From Dehalococcoidia bacterium (GTDB lineage: Bacteria; Chloroflexota; Dehalococcoidia; SHYD01): a stretch of DNA of 47,305 bases. The stretch is from positions 1 to 47,305 of the forward strand of contig SHYD01000011.1 in NCBI GenBank assembly GCA_009692945.1. The letters run 5' to 3'. A model generated the notes under the pieces. It was given only the letters and a program-made list of their open reading frames with translations, made no database searches and was not told the origin of the DNA. Positions 8,813 to 19,693 of this stretch are shown here, piece by piece. Made by a program: the position numbers and the translations under genes. Each line of letters opens with the position of its first letter. Position 1 is the stretch's first letter.

Positions 8813-9883
8813 TCAGATGGCCGTTGGCATCTTTCGATAACTCAGTTGCGCCAGCACGGTGTGGAGCGAATCGAGGTGCTCCAGCACTTCTCCGGCCCCC
8901 CGAACCACGCAGGTCAGCGGATCGTCCGCGACATAGACCCGGAACCTCGTATCCTGCGCGAGCCGCCGGTCCATACCTTCCAACATAGCGCCCCCACCTA
9001 CCAACGCGATGCCGTGCTCCATCAGGTCAGAAACCAACTCGGGCGGCGTGCGCTCTATGGTGTCCCGCACCGCTTCGACGATGGCGTTGATAGAGCTTGA
9101 CAGGGCGTCGCGGATCTCGATGGTGCTCAGGGTCACGACGCGGGGCAACCCGGTCACCAGATCGCGGCCCCGAATCTGGACTTCCCGCTCCTCCTTCAAG
9201 GGATAGGCGGACCCGGCCTCCATCTTCACCTGCTCGGCGGTCCGCTCGCCGATGAGCAGGTTGTGGTTGGCGCGGACAGCGTTGATGAGATTCTGGTCCA
9301 TCTCGTCGCCGGCGATCCTGATGGAGGCGCTCGCCACAATCCCGCCCAGCGAGATCACCGCAACCTCGGTGGTGCCGCCGCCGATGTCGACGATCATGCT
9401 GCCGCTTGGCTCCATCACCTGCAATCCGGCGCCAATCGCTGCGGCCATGGGTTCTTCGATCAGGAAGCATTGTCTGGCGCCGGCGTTGAGGCTGGCGTCA
9501 TGAACCGCGCGGCGCTCGACTTCGGTGACACCGCTGGGAATGCCGACCACCACACGCGGGCGCGGGATCGTGAAGCGGTTGTGCTCTCTGTGGACCTTGT
9601 TAATGAAATACTCCAACATCTGTTCGGTCGTGTCGAAGTCCGAAATAACCCCGTCCCGCAGCGGCCGGATCGCAACGATGCGGGCAGGGGTCCGTCCCAC
9701 CATCTGCTTGGCCTCCGCCCCGATGGCCTGGATCTTCCTGGTCTCCCGGTCGATCGCAACCACGGAGGGCTCGTCGATGACGATGCCCTGCCCCTTCACC
9801 ATCACCAACGTGTTGGCGGTGCCAAGGTCGATGCCGATATCGTAAGAAAATAACCCAAGAAGGGCGTTGATCGGATTAAACAA
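8813..9883 (-). CDS. mreB: Actin-like cell-shape protein MreB
   Basis: MreB polymerises under the membrane and directs elongation of rod-shaped cells. About 356 aa, with the actin-family motifs: phosphate 1 DLGTANTLV near the N-terminus, phosphate 2 DIGGGTTEVAVISLGG in the middle, and the adenosine motif ALVGGGAMLEGM near the C-terminus. I place the start at a TTG (9883) because GGAGGT sits just upstream and the protein then begins MFNPINALLG as MreB proteins usually do. A GTG at 9895 would add four residues but overlaps that ribosome binding site. It is followed by mreC and lies 33 nt downstream of ligA. Confidence 0.95.
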   Translation of the reverse strand: MFNPINALLGLFSYDIGIDLGTANTLVMVKGQGIVIDEPSVVAIDRETRKIQAIGAEAKQMVGRTPARIVAIRPLRDGVISDFDTTEQMLEYFINKVHREHNRFTIPRPRVVVGIPSGVTEVERRAVHDASLNAGARQCFLIEEPMAAAIGAGLQVMEPSGSMIVDIGGGTTEVAVISLGGIVASASIRIAGDEMDQNLINAVRANHNLLIGERTAEQVKMEAGSAYPLKEEREVQIRGRDLVTGLPRVVTLSTIEIRDALSSSINAIVEAVRDTIERTPPELVSDLMEHGIALVGGGAMLEGMDRRLAQDTRFRVYVADDPLTCVVRGAGEVLEHLDSLHTVLAQLSYRKMPTAI

Positions 9884-9916
9884 ACGGACCTCCACGCCAC
9901 TGCGAACAGCCGGCGT

Positions 9917-12064
<2,148 letters not shown>

Positions 12065-12173
12065 TCAGTGGTCGCTGAGGTGAGCTAAGCTAAACGGCAG
12101 ATAGTTTACTCAGCGCGTCGCGGCCTTGGGTTCAAACCGGACCGGCAGGGCGCCCTCGATGACAATGGCCCTG

Positions 12174-12182
12174 TGCTAGAAT
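12174..12182 (+). promoter_or_regulatory. Extended -10 promoter of the his gene run
   Basis: TGC-TAGAAT (12174-12182) is an extended -10 box with 5/6 matches, about 45 nt before the hisH ATG. It lies in the 268-bp divergent gap between ligA and hisH, back to back with the ligA promoter. Nothing else was seen in that gap. Confidence 0.5.
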
Positions 12183-12227
12183 GAACCTAACCAGATCCCC
12201 CTCTCCGTGTCTCCACCTGGCAGGCCC

Positions 12228-12851
12228 ATGATCGCCATCATCGACTACGGCGCAGGCAACATCCGCAACGTCCTTCGGGCGTTTACCCACCTGGGCCACG
12301 ACGCTTGCATCACTGCTGATCGGTCTGTTATCCGCGACGCCCACGCGGTGGTGTTGCCCGGCGTTGGGGCGGCGGGCGACACGGTTGCGGCGCTGCGTGC
12401 CCGCGGGTTGGATGATCTGGTGCACGAAACCATCGACCACGACCGCCCGTTTCTGGGTGTCTGTATCGGTCTCCAAGTATTGTTCGATTCAACTGCCGAG
12501 GGGGGGCGTCAGGGTTGTCTGGGCGTTATCCGCGGTTCCGTTGAGAAGCTGCCCCCAGGTCTCAAGGTTCCCCATATGGGGTGGAATCAGGTGCACCAAG
12601 TGTTCGGCTCCACGGTGTGGGCCGAGGTGCCCGACGGGGCGAAGTTCTACTTCGTTCACAGCTACTATGTCGTCCCCGAAGATGAGAGCATCGTCGCAGC
12701 CCGGACCACCTATGGCGTCGACTTCTGTAGCGCCATCGCGCGGGGCAATCTGTTCGCGACGCAATTCCACCCGGAAAAGAGCGGGACCCTGGGTCTGAAG
12801 ATCTACGATAATTTCGTAAAGGCGACGCTTGGAACTCATTCCCGCCATTGA
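12228..12851 (+). CDS. hisH: Imidazole glycerol phosphate synthase glutaminase HisH
   Basis: HisH supplies ammonia from glutamine to HisF in histidine synthesis. The 207-aa product begins MIAIIDYGAGN, and has the nucleophile Cys79 in GVCIGLQ and the His181/Glu183 pair in FHPEKS, so the triad is complete. The ATG at 12228 is preferred over an upstream in-frame start at 12207 because the family starts directly with this strand. It overlaps hisA by 23 nt, indicating coupled translation. Its partner hisF lies 4 kb downstream, after three non-histidine genes. Confidence 0.96.
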   Translation: MIAIIDYGAGNIRNVLRAFTHLGHDACITADRSVIRDAHAVVLPGVGAAGDTVAALRARGLDDLVHETIDHDRPFLGVCIGLQVLFDSTAEGGRQGCLGVIRGSVEKLPPGLKVPHMGWNQVHQVFGSTVWAEVPDGAKFYFVHSYYVVPEDESIVAARTTYGVDFCSAIARGNLFATQFHPEKSGTLGLKIYDNFVKATLGTHSRH

Positions 12852-13587
12852 CCTGCGCGCCGGCCGCTGCGTCCGGCTTTTCCAGGGCGATTATGCCAAA
12901 GAAACGGTGTTTTCCGATGACCCTCCCGGCATGGCGAGGCACTGGAGAGACCATGGCGCCACTCGTCTCCATGTCGTGGACCTCGACGGTGCGGCCGCGG
13001 GCAGGGTGCTCAACACCTTTGCAATCCAGGCGATCGTTGCCGCCGTCGACATCCCGGTGGAGTTGGGGGGCGGTATCCGGGACATCGAGACGGTTAACAT
13101 GGTGCTGGGTTGGGGAGTCGACCGGGTGATTCTTGGGACGGCGGCGGTGCGCGATCCCGAGTTCGTGGAACGGGTGTGCTCGTTGTTTCCAGGTCGGATC
13201 GTGGCCGGCATCGACGCCAGCGACGGCAGAGTTGCCATCAACGGTTGGTTGGAAGCGACGACAGTGGACGCCGGGGAGCTGGCGGGCCAGATGGTGCAGC
13301 GAGGGGTGCCGCGGTTCATCTACACCGACATCAGCCGGGACGGCACCGTGACTGAGCCAAACTTTGAAGGGCTGGCGCAAATCCTGCGGGCCGGACGCCC
13401 GGTTATTGCTTCCGGAGGCGTTGGCCGCATCGAGCACCTGGTGCGGCTGAGGGAGGCGGGAGCCGAGGGGGCCATTGTCGGGCAGGCGCTCTATACGGGA
13501 GCGATCACCGTTGGCGCGGCATTGGCGGCGCTGGCTGAGCCGCCCCGGCACGAAGTGGAGGACAGCCATGCCGCTCACAAGAACTGA
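12829..13587 (+). CDS. hisA: ProFAR isomerase HisA
   Basis: HisA opens the ribose ring of ProFAR by an Amadori rearrangement in histidine synthesis. The 252-aa product is a (beta/alpha)8 barrel with the N-terminal catalytic Asp in IPAIDLRAGRCVRL, the phosphate-binding GGGIRD and ASGGVG segments, and the second catalytic Asp region GIDASDG (about 126). The start is a TTG inside the end of hisH; no ATG or GTG gives the conserved MELIPAIDL N-terminus. The 3' end overlaps the next gene by 20 nt. Confidence 0.95.
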   Translation: MELIPAIDLRAGRCVRLFQGDYAKETVFSDDPPGMARHWRDHGATRLHVVDLDGAAAGRVLNTFAIQAIVAAVDIPVELGGGIRDIETVNMVLGWGVDRVILGTAAVRDPEFVERVCSLFPGRIVAGIDASDGRVAINGWLEATTVDAGELAGQMVQRGVPRFIYTDISRDGTVTEPNFEGLAQILRAGRPVIASGGVGRIEHLVRLREAGAEGAIVGQALYTGAITVGAALAALAEPPRHEVEDSHAAHKN

Positions 13588-14794
13588 ACGCAACCTGTGG
13601 AGCGCCTTCCTGGACGAGGCGAAGGCCAATCAGCGGTACGTCGCCTTTGCGATGCAAGCGATGGACGAGGGACTGCCGGAGGCCGCCGAGGTGTTCATGG
13701 AGGCATCGGGCGCCGAGGCCATCCACGCCTTGGCGCACCTCCGGGTGGCCGGCGAAGTCCATTCCACCGTTGAAAACCTGGTGGCGGTCATCGAAGAGGA
13801 GGCGCGTGAGGTGGACATCGTTTACCCACGCCGGATCCGGGAGGCCGAAGAGGAAGGGCGCCCCGATGCTGCGGAGTCGTTTCGTTTCGCCTGGAGCCGT
13901 GAACGCCACCATATCCGTTCGCTGGAGCAGATCCTCGAGAGCGTGCTGAAGGCCCGGCCCGAACTCCGGAGCCAAGCCCGCAAGGTCACGATGCCGGCGG
14001 TTCCCGAGTCCACCAAGACCGCAACCCCCGCAGAACTTGTTGGCCTGTCGGCCAGCGTTTCGCCAAAGATCCGCACCGAGGTTTTTGGAGAAAAGGCACG
14101 GGTGAGCGGTTTACAACGCTTGCGCGAGGTGATGTTTGGCGCTCAGGATGGCCTGGTCAGCACGGTTGCGGTCGTCTCGTCGGTGGCGGTCGCCACCGGG
14201 GATAACCAGATCGTGATCCTCGCCGGAGCCACCTCTGCCCTGGCCGGGATGGTCTCCATGGCCGCCGGCAGCTATCTGGGCTCCCGTGCTGAGCAGGATG
14301 TCAGCATTTCCGAGTTGGAACTGGAGGCCCTGGAGATCGCCGAACACCCGGCCGAAGAGATGGCGGAACTCATCGAGATCTACCAGAAGGAAGGCATGAG
14401 CAACCTGGAGGCGACCGCCCTGGCGGAACGGATCGCCTCCGACCGGCAACTCTGGCTTTCGACCATGGCGGAGAAAGAGTTGGGGTTGACCTCCGAACCG
14501 CTTGGTAACCCCTGGAAAGACTCTCTGACCATGGGGGTTTCCTTCATCCTGGGCGCCCTGTTTCCCCTGGCCCCCTATTTCCTGCTCCCCGCGCGCGCCG
14601 CGGTGCTCCCCGCGATGGCGATGACGTTGGTGGTGTTGTTCCTGGTGGGACTCGGGAAGGGCAGGGTGCTTCACAAGCCTCCAATCATTTCCGGTCTCGA
14701 GGTCACGGCCGTGGGAACCGTCTCCGGCGCCATCGGGTACGCCATCGGTGACCTGCTGCCAAAAATCCTCGGTATGGCGCCCGTCCCCAATTAA
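13568..14794 (+). CDS. mbfA: Membrane-bound ferritin-like/VIT1 fusion, MbfA type
   Basis: A 408-aa fusion of an N-terminal rubrerythrin/erythrin-like diiron domain (about 1-145) and a C-terminal VIT1/CCC1 iron-transporter domain (about 180-408). The first domain shows the diiron ligands (Glu in LDEAKANQRY, E-x4-E-x2-H in EASGAEAIH, E-x2-H in RERHH). The second shows VMFGAQDGLVSTVAVVSSVA, the family's first membrane helix, and three further helices at the C-terminus. MbfA proteins of rhizobia export iron and protect from iron and peroxide stress; the same role here is inference. The ATG at 13568 lies inside the end of hisA. Its place in a histidine run is unusual. Confidence 0.85.
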   Translation: MPLTRTERNLWSAFLDEAKANQRYVAFAMQAMDEGLPEAAEVFMEASGAEAIHALAHLRVAGEVHSTVENLVAVIEEEAREVDIVYPRRIREAEEEGRPDAAESFRFAWSRERHHIRSLEQILESVLKARPELRSQARKVTMPAVPESTKTATPAELVGLSASVSPKIRTEVFGEKARVSGLQRLREVMFGAQDGLVSTVAVVSSVAVATGDNQIVILAGATSALAGMVSMAAGSYLGSRAEQDVSISELELEALEIAEHPAEEMAELIEIYQKEGMSNLEATALAERIASDRQLWLSTMAEKELGLTSEPLGNPWKDSLTMGVSFILGALFPLAPYFLLPARAAVLPAMAMTLVVLFLVGLGKGRVLHKPPIISGLEVTAVGTVSGAIGYAIGDLLPKILGMAPVPN

Positions 14795-14800
14795 TCCCGG

Positions 14801-16201
14801 ATGAACCAAACCCGGTACGACGCCGCCCGCCGCTTCGTCGATTCGTTTATCCACGAAGGGAAGGGCCCGCCCGCCCCTTCGGAGCGTCCGGCGTTCTGGC
14901 GCCTCCGCCTGGAGACCATGCGGGCGTTGATGGACCAACTCGGGGAACCCCACCGGGGCTTCGCATCGGTTCATGTTGGAGGAACATCGGGCAAGGGCTC
15001 GGTCAGTGCATTCATCGCCTCCGTGTTGCAGGCGGCGGGGTACCGGGTGGGGCTCCACACCACACCATTCCTCCAGTCCCCCAGAGAAAAATGTGCCGTC
15101 AACGGTGAACTCATCGGTCAGGACGAATTCGTCGAGACCGTTCACCGGCTCACACCGGCGCTGTCGGAGGTGGTCCGGCGCTTCCCCGGCTACCACCCGA
15201 GCTATGTGCAGGTATCGACCGCGCTGGCGTTCCAGCACTTCGCCACTCAGCAGGTCGACGTCGCGGTGGTCGAGGTGAGTGTGGGCGGCCGGTTCGACTT
15301 CACCAACGTACTGGCGCCCGAGGTTGCCGTGGTCACCAATGTCGGCATGGACCACGCCATTGCCATCGGCCCCGCCATCGAGGACATCGCCTGGCACAAG
15401 GCGGGGATCATCAAAGCCGGGGTCCCCGCGATCAGCGGAGTGGCCGATCCACGCGCCGCAGCGGTGGTTGCCGCGCAGGCCGACGGGGTTGGAGCGCCAC
15501 TTCTCCGCCTCGGCATCGACTTCAGTTGCTCCCCGCCGACCGCCGGCCCCAAAGCGGGCCGATTCGATTGGGAGTGCCTCGGCGGTCCGGCATACCGCGA
15601 TTTGTCGATTTCCCTGCACGGGGATCATCAGGTGGAGAACGCCGGCTTGGCGGTAGCAGCGGTCGATGCTCTGGGGGACCGGGGGTTTCCCGTCGACCAC
15701 GAATCGCTGCGCATCGGGCTGAAACGGGCGTTTGTCCCGGGGCGGCTGGAGATCGTTCAGCAACGCCCAACGGTGGTGTTGGATGGGGCCCACAACAAAG
15801 AGAAGGTACGGACGCTCGCGGGGGCCTTGCGGGGACTGTTCGGGATACGGCCGCTCACGGTGGTCCTCGGCGTCGGCGCAGCAAAGGACGTTGCCGGAAT
15901 CGTCGAAATGTTGGCGAAGCAGGCGGTCCATGTGGTTTGCACCCAGGCAGGAGTGAGGGGTAAACCCGCCGTCAATGCCACTGAGCTGGCCGCTTTCGTC
16001 TCGGTACTGGGTGTGACCGCTGAGGCGGTCGCAGACCCCGATATGGCGGTTGAGCGAGCGATCCGTTTGGCGGGAAGCAACGGCGTAGTCTGTATCACCG
16101 GTTCGTTCTACCTCGTTGGCCGCGTCAGAGACCGCTGGTCGGCCAACCCTGACCCCGTGGAACAGGTTGTCGCCGGCCATCGCCCCGTCGTTAGCTTCTA
16201 G
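14801..16201 (+). CDS. folC: Folylpolyglutamate synthase / dihydrofolate synthase FolC
   Basis: FolC joins glutamate to dihydropteroate and/or lengthens the polyglutamate tail of folates. The 466-aa product has the ATP-binding loop GGTSGKGSVSAF (about 59-70), the Mur-ligase-like central domain with VEVSVGGRFDFTN, and the C-terminal DGAHNKEK motif. It starts 6 nt after the MbfA gene and is followed 13 nt later by a membrane-protein gene, so it is probably co-transcribed with the his run. By eye I cannot say whether it has one or both activities. Confidence 0.94.
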   Translation: MNQTRYDAARRFVDSFIHEGKGPPAPSERPAFWRLRLETMRALMDQLGEPHRGFASVHVGGTSGKGSVSAFIASVLQAAGYRVGLHTTPFLQSPREKCAVNGELIGQDEFVETVHRLTPALSEVVRRFPGYHPSYVQVSTALAFQHFATQQVDVAVVEVSVGGRFDFTNVLAPEVAVVTNVGMDHAIAIGPAIEDIAWHKAGIIKAGVPAISGVADPRAAAVVAAQADGVGAPLLRLGIDFSCSPPTAGPKAGRFDWECLGGPAYRDLSISLHGDHQVENAGLAVAAVDALGDRGFPVDHESLRIGLKRAFVPGRLEIVQQRPTVVLDGAHNKEKVRTLAGALRGLFGIRPLTVVLGVGAAKDVAGIVEMLAKQAVHVVCTQAGVRGKPAVNATELAAFVSVLGVTAEAVADPDMAVERAIRLAGSNGVVCITGSFYLVGRVRDRWSANPDPVEQVVAGHRPVVSF

Positions 16202-16214
16202 GGAAAGGAACAGC

Positions 16215-16871
16215 ATGGCATTGGGCATTCTTATCCCGACAACCATCTTCGCTGTAGTGGCCGTGGTGGTGGCCGCCATCGCATACGTGGTGGCGCGTTG
16301 GCGCTCCGGCGAGGGCATCTCAGTCACTTTTGGGACGGTTCTCCTGGTTTATTTTTCGGTCATGAGCCTGGTAAGTTTCCTGGTCATGGCCTCGGGCCTA
16401 ACAGCGGGGGTCAAGGCGGGGCTCACCATCCCCATGGGCCGGAGCTTCAGTTATTGGACTCCGCCCAGGATGCGCCCGGCCGCCATCATGCCTTCGGGTG
16501 AAGCAGGGAAACCCACTGACCTGAAACGGGAGGCGGTGCCTCAGGAAGAGATTGACCGTCAGGACAGGGAGGTCGGGCGTCAGTACCAAGAGGACCTGTT
16601 GGAGGGGGGTACGATCGCCGTCTCCGCCGGCGCCGGCGCTTTTTTCGGCAAGGCGTACACCACAACGGCACTAGCGATCTTCGGAGTCGTGGGGATCATC
16701 TCCCTGCCGCTCGGGGTGTACGAAGCGCTGCGCTACGTCATCATCCAGCCCGACGAGTTCAGCGGTCGCCAGCCTCCCGGTGGCAGCCTGGCGACCGCGC
16801 TCGTTTTCGTACCAATCTGGCTCTACTACCTGAGCGCCGTGGTCCGCCGGAACCAGAACGAGTCCGCATGA
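16215..16871 (+). CDS. Membrane protein of unknown function
   Basis: A 218-aa protein I do not recognise. Two membrane helices occupy about 4-28 ([18 protein letters not shown]) and 36-62, followed by a soluble charged linker (about 85-125, with [17 protein letters not shown]), then a Gly/Ala-rich segment and helices at about 150-175 and 190-208. The ATG at 16215 is chosen because GGGAAAGGAA precedes it. It sits between folC and hisF with short spacing (13 and 10 nt) and so likely belongs to the same transcript. No function can be read from its sequence. Confidence 0.7.
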   Translation: MALGILIPTTIFAVVAVVVAAIAYVVARWRSGEGISVTFGTVLLVYFSVMSLVSFLVMASGLTAGVKAGLTIPMGRSFSYWTPPRMRPAAIMPSGEAGKPTDLKREAVPQEEIDRQDREVGRQYQEDLLEGGTIAVSAGAGAFFGKAYTTTALAIFGVVGIISLPLGVYEALRYVIIQPDEFSGRQPPGGSLATALVFVPIWLYYLSAVVRRNQNESA

Positions 16872-16881
16872 CGAGGTCCCG

Positions 16882-17658
<777 letters not shown>

Positions 17659-17696
17659 AATGAGCCCAGGGCCCACGACGGGCTGGGAGTAATTCG

Positions 17697-18323
17697 ATGA
17701 TAGACTTCAACCTCCATCCCCTGATCCCGGCGATAGTGCAGGATGCCGCCACCCGGCGCGTCCTAATGGTCGCCTACATGAACCAGCAGTCCTTCGAAAA
17801 GACCCGGGAAACCGGACAGGCATGGTTCTGGAGCCGCTCCCGCCAGGAGTTGTGGCACAAGGGCGCCACTTCGGGGAACTTCATGAACATCCAGGCTATT
17901 ACTGCTGATTGTGATGGCGACACCCTGCTGATCGAGGTGAACCCTGTGGGGCACGCCTGCCACACCGGTGCGCTATCCTGCTTTTTCGACGTCATCGTTC
18001 CAGGCACTCCCGCCCCTGGCGACACTCAGGATGGCCCTCCCGGACGGCACCCGATGGACGAACTGTTCGCCACGGTGGACGACCGGCGGTCGAAACAGCC
18101 CGAGGGGAGCTACGTCGCCAAGCTGCTGTCCCAGGGAGTCAACCGGGTTGCCAAGAAGGTGACGGAAGAGGCGGGAGAGACCGTCATCGCCGCGGTGGGC
18201 GAGAGTGACCAGCGGGTCATCGAAGAAGTGGCCGACCTGTGGTTTCACTCCCTGATCCTGCTGGCGGCCCGCAACCTCACCCCGGCGGATATTTACAAGG
18301 AACTCGCGGCGCGCCGTCGCTGA
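17697..18323 (+). CDS. hisI: Bifunctional phosphoribosyl-AMP cyclohydrolase / phosphoribosyl-ATP pyrophosphatase HisIE
   Basis: A 208-aa fusion catalysing steps two and three of histidine synthesis. The HisI domain (about 1-110) has the zinc and magnesium ligands in DCDGD (71-75), Cys88 in GHACHTG and Cys95. The HisE domain (about 118-208) has the acidic helix [14 protein letters not shown] with its metal-binding Glu residues. The fusion order is the common bacterial one. With hisH, hisA and hisF it accounts for the middle steps of the pathway; hisG, hisD, hisC and hisB are not in the window. Confidence 0.96.
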   Translation: MIDFNLHPLIPAIVQDAATRRVLMVAYMNQQSFEKTRETGQAWFWSRSRQELWHKGATSGNFMNIQAITADCDGDTLLIEVNPVGHACHTGALSCFFDVIVPGTPAPGDTQDGPPGRHPMDELFATVDDRRSKQPEGSYVAKLLSQGVNRVAKKVTEEAGETVIAAVGESDQRVIEEVADLWFHSLILLAARNLTPADIYKELAARRR

Positions 18324-18341
18324 ACCCCGGGGGTGATCTCC

Positions 18342-19415
18342 ATGAGCGAAGGCGGCTCATTCGACAAGAGCAAAGCAGATGCGTTCGTAAAACAGGTCTT
18401 GGGCGACACGGGAGGATGGACTGCCACCGTGCTCTCAGCCATCGGCGACCGTCTGGGACTGTTCAAGAACCTGGCGAGCGGCGGTCCGGCCACCGCTCTC
18501 GATTTGGCCCATCGCACCGGCCTTCAGCCCCGCTATGTCCAGGAGTGGGCAGCGGGGATGGTCAGCGCCGGCTATCTGGCGTACGAACCCGCTTCCACAC
18601 GGTTTTCCCTCCCACCCGAGCATGCGCCGGTCCTGGCGGAGGAGAACGGCCGGGTATTCTTCGGTGGCGCGCATCAGATGATGATCGGCCTCGCCGCCCA
18701 TCTTGAGGAGGTGTGTGAGGCCTTCCGTACCGGCGGAGGACTAACGCTGGACCGCTACAACCCTCATGTGTGGGAAGGGATGGAACGGTACAGCGGAAGC
18801 GTCCACGAGACCCGCCTGGTGCAGCAGTTCATCGCCGGCGCAGGCGAGGTGCAGCGGAAACTGGAACAGGGCGCCCTTGTCGCGGACCTGGGATGCGGCC
18901 GCGGCCGTTCGACCGTCAAGTTGGCCCGCAGTTTCCCGAATGCCACCTTCGTCGGCTATGACCTGTTCGCTCCCTCCATCGTGGTGGCCCGTGCTCACGC
19001 CGCCGCCGGCGGCGTTGAGCAGCGGGTCACCTTCCGGACGCTTGACGTTTCCCGTGACCTGCCCCACGGAAAATATGACGTTGCTCTGTGCGTCGATGTG
19101 CTGCATGACGTCACTGATCCGGTCGCCTTCCTCCGAGGGGTTCGGGCGGCGCTCAAACCGGACGGCCGGTTCCTCTGCATCGACGTGAACTGCGCTCCTA
19201 CCCTTGAGGAGCAGGGCGGTCCAATGGACACCATGCGCTACGGACTGAGCCTGCTCTACTGTATGACGACATCGTTGGCCCACGGTGGTGTGGGTCTCGG
19301 GACCATGGGGTTGTCGGAACCGGTGATGCGTGAGCTGTGCGCACGGGCCGGCTTCAGTGCGGTCGAGACGGTGCCCTTACGGGGACCCTACAGCGCCTGG
19401 GTGGCCGCCCCCTGA
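18342..19415 (+). CDS. Class I SAM-dependent methyltransferase with winged-helix N-terminus
   Basis: A 357-aa protein. The N-terminal part (about 10-90) looks like the winged-helix dimerisation domain of O-methyltransferase-like proteins (LDLAHRTGLQPRYVQEWAAG). The C-terminal part has SAM motif I DLGCGRGRSTVKLA (about 185), the acidic post-I strand FVGYDLF, and VALCVDVLHDVTDP. It resembles a widespread actinobacterial and chloroflexal family (Rv2258c-like) whose substrate is unknown. The ATG at 18342 is preferred over a GTG nine bases earlier. It ends the his run, 18 nt after hisIE, and a type A mobile repeat follows. Confidence 0.8.
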   Translation: MSEGGSFDKSKADAFVKQVLGDTGGWTATVLSAIGDRLGLFKNLASGGPATALDLAHRTGLQPRYVQEWAAGMVSAGYLAYEPASTRFSLPPEHAPVLAEENGRVFFGGAHQMMIGLAAHLEEVCEAFRTGGGLTLDRYNPHVWEGMERYSGSVHETRLVQQFIAGAGEVQRKLEQGALVADLGCGRGRSTVKLARSFPNATFVGYDLFAPSIVVARAHAAAGGVEQRVTFRTLDVSRDLPHGKYDVALCVDVLHDVTDPVAFLRGVRAALKPDGRFLCIDVNCAPTLEEQGGPMDTMRYGLSLLYCMTTSLAHGGVGLGTMGLSEPVMRELCARAGFSAVETVPLRGPYSAWVAAP

Positions 19416-19432
19416 GGGAGGGGTGCGGCCCG

Positions 19433-19600
19433 GTAAGAATTCACTGTTGAGGGGCGGCCAGGCTCAGGAGCGGGAGTGCACGAGGGCGGCAGCCCTCTGC
19501 CGGGGGAGTGGGGGTGCCCCCCACCATAGAATTATCCTCTTTTTTCCTGGGGTGGGGGGAGTGGCTCATACCCCCCGAACCCCTGACAATGAATAGATAC
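19433..19600 (+). mobile_element. MITE type A, copy 2
   Basis: A 168-bp element 17 bp after the methyltransferase stop. The ends are GTAAGAATTCACTGTTGAGG and, inverted, GTATCTATTCATTGTCAGG. It has two hairpins: CGGCAG-CCCT-CTGCCG (19487-19502), with an alternative overlapping GAGGGC-GGCA-GCCCTC (19482-19497), and GTGGGGG/CCCCCAC (19508-19524). Then come an AT-rich stretch, a T-run and CCTGGGGTGGGG. The flanks TGCGGCCCG and TGCGCCCCG match at 8 of 9 bases, a likely eroded target duplication. Confidence 0.85.
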
Positions 19601-19616
19601 TGCGCCCCGGCGCTCG

Positions 19617-19645
19617 TTGACCAGCCGGTACCCCTATGCTAGGGT
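19617..19645 (+). promoter_or_regulatory. Promoter of nuoMN
   Basis: TTGACC (19617-19622) and TAGGGT (19640-19645) are spaced exactly 17 nt, and TG at 19637-19638 makes an extended -10. Transcription would start about 40 nt before the nuoM TTG. It lies 16 bp outside the mobile element, so it belongs to the host sequence. Confidence 0.6.
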
Positions 19646-19693
19646 AATCCTCAGGCGGGGCCGCTGCCACCGGCCAGGTGGCATCCCGCCGAT

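Noticed and set aside
12121..12150. A tRNA T-arm-like GGGTTCAAACC
   Set aside because: No acceptor, D or anticodon stem could be fitted around it.
14111..16327. A 738-codon open frame on the minus strand
   Set aside because: It lies opposite the MbfA-type gene and folC, whose products are recognised; its own product has no family features. High GC creates long antisense frames.
19501..19560. Standard intrinsic terminator in the type A core
   Set aside because: The T-run lies about 14 nt after the second stem instead of directly after it, so a classic terminator cannot be claimed without transcript data.
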